Numbered from the stretch's first letter, positions 50,578 through 61,077 are shown. The stretch is DNA of 64,000 nucleotides from Devosia crocina (GCF_900116545.1 NZ_FPCK01000001.1:1178001-1242000); one strand, 5' to 3'. A program made the numbers and translations. The notes: generated by a model not told the origin, from the sequence alone.

Positions 50578-50725
50578 TGGGGGCAAGGGAGGCAGCGCAA
50601 CCTAAAATGGGAGCAAAGGCGGAGCCGGGCACGTTGCAAAGCACCCGAGCAGAGTTGATGGTTCTCTAAGCAGCGGTTTGCATAACCGAGATCCAGAGAA
50701 TCAGCACGTGACGATGCGCGATGTT

Positions 50726-50740
50726 GTTCTCGTTTTGTCC
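50726..50740 (+). promoter_or_regulatory. LexA-type box upstream of recA
   Basis: GTTC-TCGTTTT-GTCC, one mismatch from GTTC-N7-GTTC, about 112-126 bases before the recA start. Confidence 0.5.
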
Positions 50741-50753
50741 CTTGACATGAACG

Positions 50754-50768
50754 AAACAAAATGAGAAC
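50754..50768 (-). promoter_or_regulatory. Second LexA-like box upstream of recA
   Basis: On the minus strand GTTC-TCATTTT-GTTT, inverted relative to the first box and 13 bases from it, and similar in spacer sequence. One mismatch. Confidence 0.4.
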
Positions 50769-50851
50769 AGTTTGCGCACGGACTATGCAAATCGATCTCC
50801 GGTGCCCGCGCGTTGCGTGGTGCTCGAGAGCGTGAAATAAGGAGAGAAATC

Positions 50852-51925
50852 ATGGCTAGCTCGCCGCTTCGCGTTGTTGAGGGTGGATCGATGGATAAGG
50901 ACAAGGCTCTAGCGGCGGCGCTGAGCCAGATTGAGCGGAATTTCGGCAAGGGCTCGATCATGCGCCTGGGCGAAAATTCTGCCATCGAGGTGGAGGCGAT
51001 CTCGACGGGGTCGCTGGGGCTCGACATTGCGCTTGGTATCGGTGGTCTGCCCAAGGGCCGTATCGTTGAAATTTTTGGGCCGGAAAGTTCTGGCAAGACG
51101 ACGCTGGCCCTGCATGTGATTGCCGAAGCGCAGCGCAAGGGCGGGATCTGCGCCTTTGTGGACGCCGAGCACGCCCTTGATCCGGTTTATGCCCGCAAGC
51201 TCGGTGTCAATGTGGATGATCTCCTGATCTCCCAGCCGGACGCCGGCGAACAGGCGCTGGAAATCACCGATACGCTGGTGCGCTCCGGCGCCATTGATGT
51301 GCTGGTGGTCGATTCGGTTGCAGCGCTCACTCCAAGGGCCGAACTCGAAGGGGAAATGGGCGATAGCCTTCCCGGCCAGCAGGCGCGCCTGATGAGCCAG
51401 GCGATGCGCAAGCTGACCTCCTCGATTTCCAAATCCAAGTGTCTGGTCATCTTCATCAACCAGATCCGCATGAAGATCGGCGTCATGTACGGTTCGCCCG
51501 AAACGACGACGGGCGGCAACGCGCTCAAGTTCTATGCTTCGGTTCGCCTCGATATCCGCCGCATCGGCGCACTCAAGGATCGCGAGGAAATCGTCGGCAA
51601 CCAGACACGCGTCAAGGTCGTCAAGAACAAGCTTGCTCCGCCCTTCCGCCAGGTCGAATTCGACATCATGTATGGCGAAGGCATCTCCAAGACCGGCGAA
51701 TTGCTCGATCTCGGCGTCAAATCCGGCATTGTCGAAAAGTCGGGTGCCTGGTTCTCCTGGGATAGCCAGCGTCTCGGACAAGGCCGAGAGAATTCGCGCC
51801 AGTTCCTCAAGGACAATCCGCAGATCGCTGCAACCATCGAGCAGGGCGTGCGCGAAAGTTCGGGTCTGCTGGGTGAAGTCCTGCTGGTTGCCGGCGGAGA
51901 AGACGACGCCTCGGGCGACGACTGA
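50852..51925 (+). CDS. recA: Recombinase RecA
   Basis: DNA strand exchange and LexA co-protease. It has 357 residues from ATG at 50852, with AAGGAGAG 7 bases upstream; the frame is open 13 codons further without a site. Walker A is GPESSGKTT, Walker B is [10 protein letters not shown], loop 2 includes [26 protein letters not shown]. The first 15 residues are a variable N-terminus. It lies behind LexA-type boxes and is followed by a terminator and alaS. Confidence 0.97.
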   Translation: MASSPLRVVEGGSMDKDKALAAALSQIERNFGKGSIMRLGENSAIEVEAISTGSLGLDIALGIGGLPKGRIVEIFGPESSGKTTLALHVIAEAQRKGGICAFVDAEHALDPVYARKLGVNVDDLLISQPDAGEQALEITDTLVRSGAIDVLVVDSVAALTPRAELEGEMGDSLPGQQARLMSQAMRKLTSSISKSKCLVIFINQIRMKIGVMYGSPETTTGGNALKFYASVRLDIRRIGALKDREEIVGNQTRVKVVKNKLAPPFRQVEFDIMYGEGISKTGELLDLGVKSGIVEKSGAWFSWDSQRLGQGRENSRQFLKDNPQIAATIEQGVRESSGLLGEVLLVAGGEDDASGDD

Positions 51926-51955
51926 CCGGCGCGTGACCGCTCCCATGCATGCCTT

Positions 51956-51985
51956 GACCCTCGCCACGTGCGGGGGTCTTTTTTT
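51956..51985 (+). terminator. Rho-independent terminator after recA
   Basis: GACCC and GGGTC with an inner CGC/GCG pairing, followed by seven T. Confidence 0.75.
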
Positions 51986-52134
51986 GGGTATTCAGTTACC
52001 CGATCAGGCAGGGGACACGGTCAAGATGTTGTCCCTCCCCAATCTTGCCGCAATGCTGGACAGGCCGGCGTCTTGCACGATAGAAAGCCACGTTTCCTTG
52101 GACATGACAGTCCACCCCGCATGAAAGCTAGTTG

Positions 52135-54774
52135 ATGACCAGCGTTAACGACCTCCGTTCGAGCTTTGTCGATTACTTTGCCCGCAATGGCCATGAAGCC
52201 GTTGCCTCGAGCCCGCTCGTGCCGCGGAACGACCCGACGCTGATGTTCACCAATGCGGGCATGGTGCAGTTCAAGAACGTGTTCACAGGCGTCGAAAAGC
52301 GCCCCTATTCGACAGCGACGACAGCGCAGAAATGCGTTCGCGCCGGCGGCAAGCACAACGATCTCGACAATGTCGGATTCACAGCGCGGCACCACACCTT
52401 CTTCGAAATGCTGGGCAATTTTTCGTTTGGTGACTATTTCAAGGATCGCGCCATTGAGCTGGCATGGACGCTCCTCACCAAGGATTGGGGCCTGCCGCGC
52501 GACAAGCTGATGGTCACCGTCTACGAGGACGACGACGAAGCGCTTGAGCTGTGGAAGAAGATTGCCGGATTGTCCGAAGACCGGATCGTTCGTCTCGGCG
52601 CCAAGTCCAACTTCTGGCAGATGGGCGATACTGGCCCTTGCGGGCCGTGTTCGGAGGTCTTCTATGACCATGGCGACAAGGTTTGGGGCGGCCCGCCGGG
52701 CTCTACGGAAGAAGACGGCGATCGCTGGATTGAGATCTGGAATCTTGTTTTCATGCAGTTCGAGCAGCATGCCGATGGGTCGCGCAGCGGCTTGCCGCGC
52801 CCCTCGATCGATACCGGCATGGGGCTCGAACGCGTCGCCGCCGTGATGCAGGGTGTGCACGACAATTACGACATCGATCTGTTCAAGGCGCTGATCGGCG
52901 CGGCAGCTCAGGCCAGCAATGCAGATGTAAACGGCCCAGGCAATCGCAGCCTGCGCGTGATCGCGGATCATTTGCGGTCCATGAGCTTCCTGATCGCCGA
53001 GGGCGTGCTCCCTTCCAACGAGGGGCGCGGCTATGTGCTGCGCCGGATCATGCGGCGCGCCATGCGTCATGCAACGCTTCTGGGCGCGAGCGAGCCAACC
53101 ATCCATAAGCTCGTGCCGACTTTGGTTCGGGAAATGGGTCAGGCCTATCCCGAGTTGAGCCGTGGCGAGGCGATGATCGCTGAAACCGTCCGGCTCGAAG
53201 AAGGACGCTTTCTCAAGACGCTTGGACGGGGGCTGCAGATCCTCGAAGCGGAGACGGCGGAACTGGGCGAAGGCGCAGTGCTCGACGGCGCCACGGCCTT
53301 CAAGCTCTATGATACTTATGGCTTCCCGCTCGATCTGACCGAGGATGCGCTACGCAACCGCAATATCACGGTCGATCAGGCCGGGTTCGACGCGGCAATG
53401 GCCCAGCAAAAGGCCGAGGCGCGCAAGAACTGGGCCGGCTCGGGCGAGGCAGCGACCGACATGGTCTGGTATGGCCTTGCCGACAAAATCGGTCCCACCG
53501 AGTTTTTGGGCTATGAAACGGAGCGCGCTGAAGGCGAGATCAAGGCGCTGCTGGTCGATGGCGCAGAGGTGCAGTCGATCACGGCAGGCCAAGAGGGCGT
53601 CGTCATTGTCAACCAGACCCCTTTCTATGGGGAAAGTGGCGGGCAGGTCGGCGATACCGGTCTTGTCAGGGGTGAAGGGTTCAGTGCCGAGGTGCTGGAT
53701 ACCGGCAAGCATCACGGTGTCTTCAGCCACAAGGTGAAGGTGAGTGAAGGCACGTTGAAGGTCGGGCAGGCGGTCGAGCTGGTTGTCGATCATGAACGCC
53801 GGTCCTCGATCCGTGCCAATCACTCGGCGACGCACCTGCTGCACGAGGCGCTTCGTCTTGTTCTGGGTGATCACGTCGCACAGAAAGGCTCGATGGTTTC
53901 TGCCGATCGGCTGCGCTTCGACTTCGTTCATACCAAGCCCATGACCCCGCAGGAGATGGCGGAGGTCGAAGACATTGCCAATGAGATCATTCTTCAGAAT
54001 ACTCCGGTCGAAACGCGATTGATGGGCGTCGAGGAAGCCAAGGAATCCGGTGCGCGTGCGCTTTTCGGCGAAAAGTATGGTGACGAGGTGCGTGTCGTCT
54101 CGATGGGCGAGCCGACCGGCAACGGTCTCGGCTGGTCGGTCGAATTGTGCGGCGGCACGCATGTGCGCCGAACCGGCGATATCGGCCTTGTGTCGGTGGT
54201 TTCCGAAGGCGCGGTCGCGGCCGGTGTCCGCCGGATCGAAGCGCTGACCGGCAAGGCAGCGCGCCACCGCGGCAATACGAATGTGAACATCGTGTCGTCG
54301 GCGGCTGGGCTCCTGCGTTCGGGCACGCATGACGTGCTCGACCGGATCGAGGCGCTGCAGAACCAGCTCAAGAGCGCGGAAAAGGCGCTGAGCGATGCCC
54401 GCCAAAAACTGGCACTGGGCGGCAGCGGCGAAGGCGGCGGCGCGACGGAAACTGTCAATGGCGTGACCTTTGTCGGGCGTGTAGTCGAGGGTGTCGCGGC
54501 CAAGGACATCAAGACCGTGGTCGATGCCGAAAAGAAGCGGATCGGCTCTGGCGTCGTTGTCATTGTGCTTAAGGGCGAAGACGGCAAGGGTACTGTTGCG
54601 ATCGGAGTGACCGAGGACCTCACCGGCAAATATTCGGCCGGTACGCTGATCAAGTCAGCTACCGCAGCACTTGGCGGGCAGGGCGGCGGCGGGCGCCCGG
54701 ACATGGCTCAGGGCGGGGGTCCCGATGGCTCCAAGGCTGAAGACGCCGTTTCGGCGATCCGCTCGTTGATCTGA
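52135..54774 (+). CDS. alaS: Alanyl-tRNA synthetase AlaS
   Basis: Charges tRNA-Ala. It has 879 residues from the ATG at 52135 ([50 protein letters not shown]). The class II catalytic domain has [16 protein letters not shown] and [18 protein letters not shown]-type sequence. The editing domain has [12 protein letters not shown] and [12 protein letters not shown], with the zinc-binding residues. The C-terminal DHHA1-like domain ends at [13 protein letters not shown]. Usual neighbour of recA in alphaproteobacteria. Confidence 0.98.
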   Translation: MTSVNDLRSSFVDYFARNGHEAVASSPLVPRNDPTLMFTNAGMVQFKNVFTGVEKRPYSTATTAQKCVRAGGKHNDLDNVGFTARHHTFFEMLGNFSFGDYFKDRAIELAWTLLTKDWGLPRDKLMVTVYEDDDEALELWKKIAGLSEDRIVRLGAKSNFWQMGDTGPCGPCSEVFYDHGDKVWGGPPGSTEEDGDRWIEIWNLVFMQFEQHADGSRSGLPRPSIDTGMGLERVAAVMQGVHDNYDIDLFKALIGAAAQASNADVNGPGNRSLRVIADHLRSMSFLIAEGVLPSNEGRGYVLRRIMRRAMRHATLLGASEPTIHKLVPTLVREMGQAYPELSRGEAMIAETVRLEEGRFLKTLGRGLQILEAETAELGEGAVLDGATAFKLYDTYGFPLDLTEDALRNRNITVDQAGFDAAMAQQKAEARKNWAGSGEAATDMVWYGLADKIGPTEFLGYETERAEGEIKALLVDGAEVQSITAGQEGVVIVNQTPFYGESGGQVGDTGLVRGEGFSAEVLDTGKHHGVFSHKVKVSEGTLKVGQAVELVVDHERRSSIRANHSATHLLHEALRLVLGDHVAQKGSMVSADRLRFDFVHTKPMTPQEMAEVEDIANEIILQNTPVETRLMGVEEAKESGARALFGEKYGDEVRVVSMGEPTGNGLGWSVELCGGTHVRRTGDIGLVSVVSEGAVAAGVRRIEALTGKAARHRGNTNVNIVSSAAGLLRSGTHDVLDRIEALQNQLKSAEKALSDARQKLALGGSGEGGGATETVNGVTFVGRVVEGVAAKDIKTVVDAEKKRIGSGVVVIVLKGEDGKGTVAIGVTEDLTGKYSAGTLIKSATAALGGQGGGGRPDMAQGGGPDGSKAEDAVSAIRSLI

Positions 54775-54798
54775 TCTCTTCGGATCCGGAAGGTAAAG

Positions 54799-54823
54799 GC
54801 CGCGGTTCTACCGCGGCTTTTTT
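54799..54823 (+). terminator. Rho-independent terminator after alaS
   Basis: GCCGCGG and CCGCGGC around a 5-base loop, followed by six T. Confidence 0.9.
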
Positions 54824-54834
54824 GTGCCTCGCTG

Positions 54835-55758
54835 TCATTCGCCGATGCGGAAGAAGAAGACACGGGGCTTCCAGCGGATGGGGCGGCGTTCGCTGAGAAC
54901 GTTAAGAAGGCCTGCGCCCACCACGATCAGCATGCCCAGGATCGAAACCCAGTCGGGGTATTCGCCAAAAAACATGGCGCCGAAAAGAATGGCCCAGATC
55001 AGCTGGCTATACTGAACCGGCGCGATCAGGCTTGCGGGGGTCTGCTTACTGGCCTGTATCAACAGGAGTCCACCGACACCGCCAAGGAGGCCGATGCCGA
55101 GAAGCAAGGCGAGCTGCTCGAGCGTGGGTAGCACGAAGCTTGGGATCATCAGAATGCCGTTGAAGATGCCGGAGTAAAGAACCTGCAGGCCAATCAAGCT
55201 GACGCGGCGCTCCTTCGGGGCAACGTGGCGCAGAATGGTGGTGGTCACCGCGCCAAGACAGGCGCCGGCCATAATCACGTAGTGGCCCAGTTCGAGCTCG
55301 CGCAGACCCGGACGGATCACCAGAATGACGCCGAGGAAGCTGACGAACAACAAAACCCAGCGCTGCACGGCGACGACTTCGCGGAGCACGAGCACGGACA
55401 GGAGGGTGACGAACAAGGGAGTGGTGAAGCCGATGGCATAAACATCGGCAAAGGGAATGTGGGTGAAGGCGTACATCACGCAGGCCGTGCCGGTAATGGC
55501 GGTCGCGCAGCGCAGATGCACCAGATAGGGGTGGTGAAGCCGGTAGATGTCGCGCCAGCGCTCGCCGCGCTTGGTGAGCATGGTGGGGATGATTGAGAAG
55601 GTGGTCGTGAAGAACGCGATCTCGAAAACGGATAGCGCCGGGCCGGTCGCCTTGATCAGCGCATCGGAGATCGAGAAACTGGCATAGGCGATGAAGGCCA
55701 GAATGACGCCAACGGGCATCTTGCGCACCACGGAAAGAGATGAATCAACCGGGCTCAT
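54835..55758 (-). CDS. EamA/DMT family transporter
   Basis: Inner-membrane exporter-like protein of 307 residues with about ten hydrophobic segments and two EamA repeats (VGVILAFIAYASFSISDALIKATGPALS ... GHYVIMAGACLGAVTTTILRHVAPKERRVSLIGLQVLYSG). The N-terminus starts in the cytoplasm. The substrate cannot be deduced. It is convergent with alaS; icd on the same strand begins downstream of its promoter region and has its own terminator in between. Confidence 0.9.
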   Translation of the reverse strand: MSPVDSSLSVVRKMPVGVILAFIAYASFSISDALIKATGPALSVFEIAFFTTTFSIIPTMLTKRGERWRDIYRLHHPYLVHLRCATAITGTACVMYAFTHIPFADVYAIGFTTPLFVTLLSVLVLREVVAVQRWVLLFVSFLGVILVIRPGLRELELGHYVIMAGACLGAVTTTILRHVAPKERRVSLIGLQVLYSGIFNGILMIPSFVLPTLEQLALLLGIGLLGGVGGLLLIQASKQTPASLIAPVQYSQLIWAILFGAMFFGEYPDWVSILGMLIVVGAGLLNVLSERRPIRWKPRVFFFRIGE

Positions 55759-55806
55759 CTAGCATACAAGATTGCACCTGTCCGATCTCGGGTGGACGAG
55801 TAGCGC

Positions 55807-55835
55807 AAAGAAAAGGCCGGGTCCAACACCCGGCC
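55807..55835 (-). terminator. Rho-independent terminator after icd
   Basis: On the minus strand GGCCGGGT pairs with ACCCGGCC around a 5-base loop and is followed by TTTTCTTT. Confidence 0.88.
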
Positions 55836-55859
55836 TTCGTTGTTTCAGGCGATTGTGGT

Positions 55860-57071
55860 TTACGCCATGGCCTTTTGCAGGTTCTGATCGATCGCATCGA
55901 GGAAGCCGATGGTCGAGAGCCAGGGTTGATCAGGGCCGACGAGCAACGAGAGGTCCTTGGTCATCTTGCCTTCCTCGATCGTGTCGACAGTTACCCTCTC
56001 GAGAGTCGCGGCGAACTTGGCGAGTTCGGCATTGTCGTCAAGCTTGGCGCGGTGTGCCAGGCCCCGGGTCCAGGCAAAGATCGACGCGGTTGAGTTGGTC
56101 GAGGTCTCCTTGCCCTGCTGGTGCTGGCGGTAGTGACGGGTGACGGTGCCGTGGGCGGCTTCTGCCTCGACGGTCTTGCCATCGGGCGTCATCAGAACCG
56201 AGGTCATCAGGCCGAGCGAGCCAAAACCCTGGGCGACGGTATCGGACTGCACGTCGCCATCATAGTTCTTACAAGCCCAGACATATCCACCGGACCACTT
56301 GAGCGCGGCGGCGACCATATCGTCGATAAGGCGGTGTTCGTACCAGATCTTCTTGGCTTCGAACTGCTCCTTGAATTCCTTCTCGTAAATTTCCTGGAAG
56401 ATATCCTTGAAGCGTCCATCATAGGTCTTGAGGATGGTGTTCTTGGTCGAGAGATAGCAGGGAACGCCGCGATTGAGCGCGTAGTTCATGGACGCCCGGG
56501 CAAAATCGGTGATGGAGTCATCGAGGTTGTACATGCCCATGGCAATGCCGGCGCCAGGCGCATCGAACACGTCATGCTCGATGGTAGTGCCGTCTTCGCC
56601 CACGAACTTCATCGTCAGCTTGCCCTTGCCGGGGAACTTGAAGTCGGTGGCGCGGTACTGGTCGCCGAATGCGTGGCGGCCAACGATGATCGGCTGGGTC
56701 CAGCCCGGAACAAGGCGCGGCACGTTCTTGCAGATGATCGGTTCGCGGAAGATCACGCCGCCAAGAATGTTGCGGATGGTGCCGTTGGGCGACTTCCACA
56801 TCTTCTTGAGCTTGAATTCCTCGACGCGCGCTTCGTCCGGAGTGATGGTCGCGCACTTGATGCCGACGCCATGCTTCTTGATCGCATTGGCGGAATCGAT
56901 CGTCACCTGGTCGTCGGTGGCGTCGCGGTTTTCCACGGAGAGATCGTAGTATTCGATCGGCAGATCGAGATAGGGATGGATGAGCTTGTCCTTGATCGCC
57001 TGCCAGATGATGCGGGTCATTTCGTCGCCGTCGAGATCCACAACCGGATTGGCAACCTTGATCTTGCTCAT
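55860..57071 (-). CDS. icd: NADP-dependent isocitrate dehydrogenase
   Basis: Decarboxylates isocitrate to 2-oxoglutarate in the TCA cycle. It has 403 residues from ATG at 57071 ([44 protein letters not shown]), with GGGAG upstream; the frame is open 62 codons further but non-homologous. It is the eukaryote-like dimeric type common in alphaproteobacteria: [27 protein letters not shown]-type [42 protein letters not shown] and [33 protein letters not shown]. Confidence 0.97.
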   Translation of the reverse strand: MSKIKVANPVVDLDGDEMTRIIWQAIKDKLIHPYLDLPIEYYDLSVENRDATDDQVTIDSANAIKKHGVGIKCATITPDEARVEEFKLKKMWKSPNGTIRNILGGVIFREPIICKNVPRLVPGWTQPIIVGRHAFGDQYRATDFKFPGKGKLTMKFVGEDGTTIEHDVFDAPGAGIAMGMYNLDDSITDFARASMNYALNRGVPCYLSTKNTILKTYDGRFKDIFQEIYEKEFKEQFEAKKIWYEHRLIDDMVAAALKWSGGYVWACKNYDGDVQSDTVAQGFGSLGLMTSVLMTPDGKTVEAEAAHGTVTRHYRQHQQGKETSTNSTASIFAWTRGLAHRAKLDDNAELAKFAATLERVTVDTIEEGKMTKDLSLLVGPDQPWLSTIGFLDAIDQNLQKAMA

Positions 57072-57189
57072 CAGATAACTCCCTGGAATGTCGTTGTCCG
57101 GCCCCTCGGCCAGCTGCGGTGCCCCTATAGCATCATGAGCAAAAAGCGCAAAGGCGAGCTGGGCAAGGGGCCATGCCGGCCGGCGGAAA

Positions 57190-57525
57190 CTATTTTGCGG
57201 GAAGGGTGAGAACGAAGCGCTGGGCGCGACCGATCCAGCCGGCAAGCTGGTCGTCATCCTCGAGCGCGTCGCCGGAAACGAGGATGAAACCGCTCATGCT
57301 GCGGCCGCCCATGTCCATGACGGCCGCGCCGGGTTGAGCGAGCGCTTCATCCATACCGTCCTTGCCCACGCGCACCAGGAGGCTGCCGTCCTTGGTGGGG
57401 GCGACAAGCATATTGCCATTGAGCATGAAGGCGCGGGCGCCGAACATTTTTTGCTCGCGAATGGCGGCATGAGGCGGCAGAAGGGCTCGTACCCGGTCGC
57501 TGAGTTCTTCGGATGCCATGCTCAT
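57190..57525 (-). CDS. TfoX/Sxy N-terminal domain protein
   Basis: 111 residues from ATG at 57525, overlapping the GFA gene stop (ATGA); a second ATG at 57519 is also possible. The TfoX-N domain reads [61 protein letters not shown]. In gammaproteobacteria TfoX controls competence; the many alphaproteobacterial relatives have no defined role and lack the C-terminal domain. Co-translated with the GFA protein. Confidence 0.85.
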   Translation of the reverse strand: MSMASEELSDRVRALLPPHAAIREQKMFGARAFMLNGNMLVAPTKDGSLLVRVGKDGMDEALAQPGAAVMDMGGRSMSGFILVSGDALEDDDQLAGWIGRAQRFVLTLPAK

Positions 57526-57965
57526 GCGCCTGACGCTCCACGATAGGTTTCGTGACGGGGAAGGTGCGTTTCGATGAGGTCCCAGGGGCGATGATCGCGC
57601 GAAAAGATCAACTGGTTGGGCGTGAACCAGGTATTGGCGCCAGCGAAAATGCCGATGGGCAGGATGATGAGACCGGGGGCGCGGGAGCTCAGGGCCCAGA
57701 CCGTGGTGCCGCATCGCGGACAGAAGTGCCGAGTGAACGTCGCTCCTGAAGCGGCTGATCTTTTGTAGCTATTCGTCGGGCCCAATAGGTGGACGGCACT
57801 GGTCTCGAAAAGGGCGACGGAAGAGTGTCCGCCGCCCGAGCTGCGCTGGCAGTTCTCGCAGGCGCACTGGAACATGGAAACAACACGACCGGTGACGCTA
57901 ACGGTGACGGCACCACAATCACAACGGCCTAACGTGTTTTCGAGGGTTGTCCGTGCTTCACTCAT
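57522..57965 (-). CDS. GFA family (CENP-V/glutathione-dependent formaldehyde-activating) protein
   Basis: 147 residues with the GFA zinc-binding cysteines: GRCDCGAV, CACENCQRSSG, and FCPRCGTTVW. The start MSEARTTLENTLG at 57965 fits the family; no obvious ribosome site was seen. Family members bind zinc; only some act on S-hydroxymethylglutathione. It is co-translated with the TfoX-like gene, which is an unusual association, and is divergent from the GNAT gene at 58053. Confidence 0.88.
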   Translation of the reverse strand: MSEARTTLENTLGRCDCGAVTVSVTGRVVSMFQCACENCQRSSGGGHSSVALFETSAVHLLGPTNSYKRSAASGATFTRHFCPRCGTTVWALSSRAPGLIILPIGIFAGANTWFTPNQLIFSRDHRPWDLIETHLPRHETYRGASGA

Positions 57966-58052
57966 CGGCGAAAGCTCGCACGCCCTTTGGCAGCCGGCAA
58001 GCGCCTTGCCAGACGGGATAGCTTGATCGAAAGTGCGCCCGCGAGGCACAAC

Positions 58053-58613
58053 ATGAGTTACCTTCCCGATTATCCGATCGTCACGCCACGGCTGCGGCTG
58101 CGGCCGTTTACGCGTGGCGATGTGGATGCCGTTCACGAGTATCGGTGTCGCGAAGACGTGGCGCTTTACCTCTTCGATCCGCCGCTGAGCCGGGAGGAGT
58201 GCGCCCTCGCCATTCATCAGCGCGTGCTGCAGACCGAGTTTCACCAGGAGGGCGACAAGATCGTGCTGGCCGTCGAAGAGGTGGAACGCGCTAGGCTCGT
58301 CGGCGAAATGTCGCTTGTGTGGCGGTCTGCCGATGCCCGGCAAGGCGAGATCGGCTGGATATTTCACCCGATGCATCAAGGGCGAGGCTATGCGACCGAG
58401 GCAGCCCGCGCCCTTCTCGCCCTGGGGTTCGAAGGCGCAGGACTGCACCGGATCTTTGCCCGGTGCGACGCGAGGAACACATCATCCTGGCGCCTGATGG
58501 AGCGGCTCGGAATGCGGCGGGAAGCACATTTCCGCGAGCACGCACTTTTCAAGGGGGAATGGGACGAGGAGTTCATCTATGCTCTGCTTCACCGCGAGTG
58601 GCGAACTGAATAA
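58053..58613 (+). CDS. GNAT family N-acetyltransferase (RimJ/RimL type), copy 1
   Basis: 186 residues from ATG at 58053, with GAGG 6 bases upstream; the frame is open 22 codons further. PIVTPRLRLRPFTRGDVDAVHEYRCREDVALYL and the CoA-binding GWIFHPMHQGRGYATEAARALLALGFE are typical of RimJ-like protein or ribosomal-protein acetyltransferases. The C-terminal ERLGMRREAHFREHALFKGEWDEEFIYALL is nearly repeated in the next gene, so the two are paralogs. Confidence 0.9.
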   Translation: MSYLPDYPIVTPRLRLRPFTRGDVDAVHEYRCREDVALYLFDPPLSREECALAIHQRVLQTEFHQEGDKIVLAVEEVERARLVGEMSLVWRSADARQGEIGWIFHPMHQGRGYATEAARALLALGFEGAGLHRIFARCDARNTSSWRLMERLGMRREAHFREHALFKGEWDEEFIYALLHREWRTE

Positions 58614-58794
58614 GAGCCCTGCGCGTTTCACCTCAAGCGTCCCTTTCACGGCCGATGCAAATCGCTCGACGAGGCTTTTTGCGCCCTTTCATTAGCTGAT
58701 GTAAATTCTTGTAATTGTTGCAGGAACTTCCATAGCCCCACGCCGTTGTGACGCCGAGCGTTTCGACGACGTTAACTAAGGGGCGGTGTGCATT

Positions 58795-59403
58795 ATGTCT
58801 GGCTTGAAATTTCCAATCTCCACGAAGCGACTGGCGCTTCGTCCCTTTGATCGTTCAGACGTGGCGCTGGTTTCCCGCTATCATCTGCTTCCAGGCGTGC
58901 AGCGCTATCTGGCACGGCCGAGCCGGTATAATGAAGACGTGAATGCCTGTGTCGATATCATGCGCAACCAAATCGGGCTGCAGCGGCCGGGCGACACCTT
59001 GACCCTCGCCATGCAGCGCAAGAGCGACAATGCGCTTTTGGGCCATGTGTCGCTGCACTGGTCCGACGCGACGGCCGGGCAGGGCGAGTTGCGCTTCGTG
59101 ATCGATCCCGCCCATTCCGGCAATGGGTTTTTGACCGAAGCGCTGTCCGCCATGCTGGATCTTGCGTTCGACCATTTCCGCATTCATCGCGTGTTCGTGC
59201 GCTGCGACGGGCGCAATCATCACAGCGCCAAGCTGATGCAGAAGCTCGGCATGCGCCTCGAGGCACATTATCGCGAACATGCCCTGTTTCAGGGTGAGTG
59301 GGACGAAGAGATGCACTTTGCGATTCTCGATCGCGAATGGCAGGCTTCGAACAAGGTTCGCCCTATGTTGCCGCGCGACCGGCTGCATGAACGCGTCGCC
59401 TGA
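58795..59403 (+). CDS. GNAT family N-acetyltransferase, copy 2
   Basis: 202 residues from ATG at 58795 (an in-frame GTG nine bases upstream is possible). ISTKRLALRPFDRSDVALVSRYHLLPGVQRYL, then RFVIDPAHSGNGFLTEALSAMLDLAFDHFRIHRVFVRCDGRN, and QKLGMRLEAHYREHALFQGEWDEEMHFAIL, which matches copy 1. The two are tandem, 181 bases apart; the intervening segment holds nothing recognisable. Likely acceptor unknown. Confidence 0.9.
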   Translation: MSGLKFPISTKRLALRPFDRSDVALVSRYHLLPGVQRYLARPSRYNEDVNACVDIMRNQIGLQRPGDTLTLAMQRKSDNALLGHVSLHWSDATAGQGELRFVIDPAHSGNGFLTEALSAMLDLAFDHFRIHRVFVRCDGRNHHSAKLMQKLGMRLEAHYREHALFQGEWDEEMHFAILDREWQASNKVRPMLPRDRLHERVA

Positions 59404-59450
59404 TTTGCGGGCTGCACGCAATTGCGCTATGTCGCCGCCAGTTTGACTGG

Positions 59451-60269
59451 ATGGCGGCTATGGCAGGTACCGATACTTCTCTTCCGATAACGCTGGCCCC
59501 CGGGCCAGCGATTATTTTGTGCGAACCGCAACTGGGCGAGAATATCGGCACAGCGGCGCGCGCCATGGCCAATTTCGGGCTGTGGGACATGCGCCTCGTG
59601 CGTCCGCGGGACGGCTGGCCAAACGAGAAGGCGGTCGCCGCGGCGTCGCGCGCCGACCATGTGCTCGAGCGGGTGCGGGTTTTCGAAACCCTCGAGGAGG
59701 CGATCGCCGATCTCAAGATCGTCTATGCCACGACGGCGCGCTCGCGGGACATGCAGAAGGAAGTGCTCGGACCAGAGGAAGCTTCCATCAATATGGCTGA
59801 GCATATCGATGCCGGGCAGGGGGCAGGCCTCTTGTTTGGACGCGAACGCTGGGGGCTGCTCAACGAGGAGGTTGCGCTGGCCGATGCCATCGTGACGCTG
59901 CCCGTCGAGCCTGCCTTTGCCTCGCTCAACATTGCACAGGCGGTGTTGCTGATGGCATATGAGTGGCGTCGGCACGGGGGACCAGGCAAGGCGCTCCCCT
60001 TTGGAGACGGGCTTGACGAAGCGGCGCCCAAGCAGGAACTGGTAGGCTTGTTTGAACATCTGGAAGGCGTTCTCGACCAGAGCGGCTTTTTCACGACGCC
60101 AGACAAGAAGCCGAGCATGGTCAACAATCTTCGCACGGCCCTGACGCGCGGCCGATTTACCTCGCAGGAGATTCGGACGCTGCGCGGGGTCATTTCCTCG
60201 ATAGACCGGCGCCACGAGCGGCCAAATCCCAACCGGCAGAAGCCAGGCAAGGATAACCCTGCCGATTAA
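59451..60269 (+). CDS. trmJ: RNA methyltransferase of the TrmJ family
   Basis: SPOUT-class methyltransferase that 2'-O-methylates tRNA position 32. It has 272 residues from ATG at 59451 (a second ATG is three codons on). Motifs: AIILCEPQLGENIGTAARAMANFGLWDMRLVRPRDGWPN, GLLFGRERWGLLNEEVALADAIVTLPVEPAFASLNIAQAVLLMAYEW. The C-terminal domain is rich in basic residues. Typical neighbour of rpsD in this order. A 30-codon open stretch continues in frame after its TAA stop. Confidence 0.92.
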   Translation: MAAMAGTDTSLPITLAPGPAIILCEPQLGENIGTAARAMANFGLWDMRLVRPRDGWPNEKAVAAASRADHVLERVRVFETLEEAIADLKIVYATTARSRDMQKEVLGPEEASINMAEHIDAGQGAGLLFGRERWGLLNEEVALADAIVTLPVEPAFASLNIAQAVLLMAYEWRRHGGPGKALPFGDGLDEAAPKQELVGLFEHLEGVLDQSGFFTTPDKKPSMVNNLRTALTRGRFTSQEIRTLRGVISSIDRRHERPNPNRQKPGKDNPAD

Positions 60270-60362
60270 GGGGAAAGCCTGGCAGAAGCGGCCCGCGCGC
60301 TTGACTTCGATGGCCTCGCCCTCTATGACCCGGCCACCTATTCGGCTCGCAAGGGCCTATAG
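60270..60362 (+). other. Open 30-codon stretch in frame after the trmJ stop
   Basis: The trmJ frame stays open for 30 codons after the TAA and reads protein-like (LAEAARALDFDGLALYDPAT near its centre) before a TAG. Either a C-terminal extension lost by a stop mutation, a remnant of another gene, or chance. It has no start codon or ribosome site of its own, and the rpsD promoter candidate lies within it. Confidence 0.3.
60301..60329 (+). promoter_or_regulatory. Possible housekeeping promoter of rpsD
   Basis: TTGACT and TATGAC are separated by 17 bases, about 130 bases before rpsD. Confidence 0.35.
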
Positions 60363-60399
60363 GCGCACCCGAGATCTCCTGAAGTTTAGGAATCTGTCG

Positions 60400-60417
60400 G
60401 CCTCTCCCCCGAGAGGC
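60400..60417. repeat. Dispersed GCCTCTC/GAGAGGC palindromic repeat
   Basis: Perfect 7-bp arms around CCCC in the rpsD leader, related to the repeat at 17672-17691. Confidence 0.4.
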
Positions 60418-60459
60418 AAAGGAGGGCGCGATCCATTCTAACTTAGAAAGGGATACGCG

Positions 60460-61077
60460 ATGTCGAAGCGTCATTCTGTAAAGTACAAGATTGACCGCCG
60501 TCTTGGCGAGAACATCTGGGGCCGTCCGAAGTCCCCCTTGAACACCCGTGCCTATGGCCCCGGCCAGCACGGTCAGCGTCGCAAGGGCAAGCTCTCGGAC
60601 TATGGTCTGCAGCTGCGCGCCAAGCAGAAGCTGAAGGGCTATTATGGCTCGATCACCGAAAAGGCTTTCCGTCGTCTTTATGACGAAGCGTCGCGCCGCA
60701 AGGGCGACACCGGCGAGAACCTGATCGGCCTGCTCGAGTCGCGCCTCGATGCCATCGTCTACCGTGCAAAGTTCGTGTCCACCGTCTTCGCCGCCCGTCA
60801 GTTCGTGTCCCATGGCCACGTAACCGTCAACGGCCAGCGCGTGAACATTCCGTCCTACCAGGTCAAGGTCGGCGACAAGATCGAGATCAAGGAACGCTCC
60901 AAGCAGCTCACCGTCGTTCTCGAAGCCGTCCAGCTCGCCGAACGCGATGTGCCGGACTATGTGGAAGTCGACCACAACAAGATGGTTGCCACCTATGCCC
61001 GCGTCCCCGCGCTGTCGGACGTGCCATACCCGGTCCAGATGGAACCGAACCTCGTCGTCGAATTCTATTCGCGTTAA
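60460..61077 (+). CDS. rpsD: 30S ribosomal protein S4
   Basis: Primary 16S rRNA-binding protein of the small subunit. It has 205 residues. [67 protein letters not shown] at the start, the S4 RNA-binding domain [56 protein letters not shown], and the C-terminus [17 protein letters not shown]. Lacks the N-terminal zinc cysteines found in some S4 proteins. An AAAGGGAT ribosome site is upstream. Confidence 0.98.
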   Translation: MSKRHSVKYKIDRRLGENIWGRPKSPLNTRAYGPGQHGQRRKGKLSDYGLQLRAKQKLKGYYGSITEKAFRRLYDEASRRKGDTGENLIGLLESRLDAIVYRAKFVSTVFAARQFVSHGHVTVNGQRVNIPSYQVKVGDKIEIKERSKQLTVVLEAVQLAERDVPDYVEVDHNKMVATYARVPALSDVPYPVQMEPNLVVEFYSR

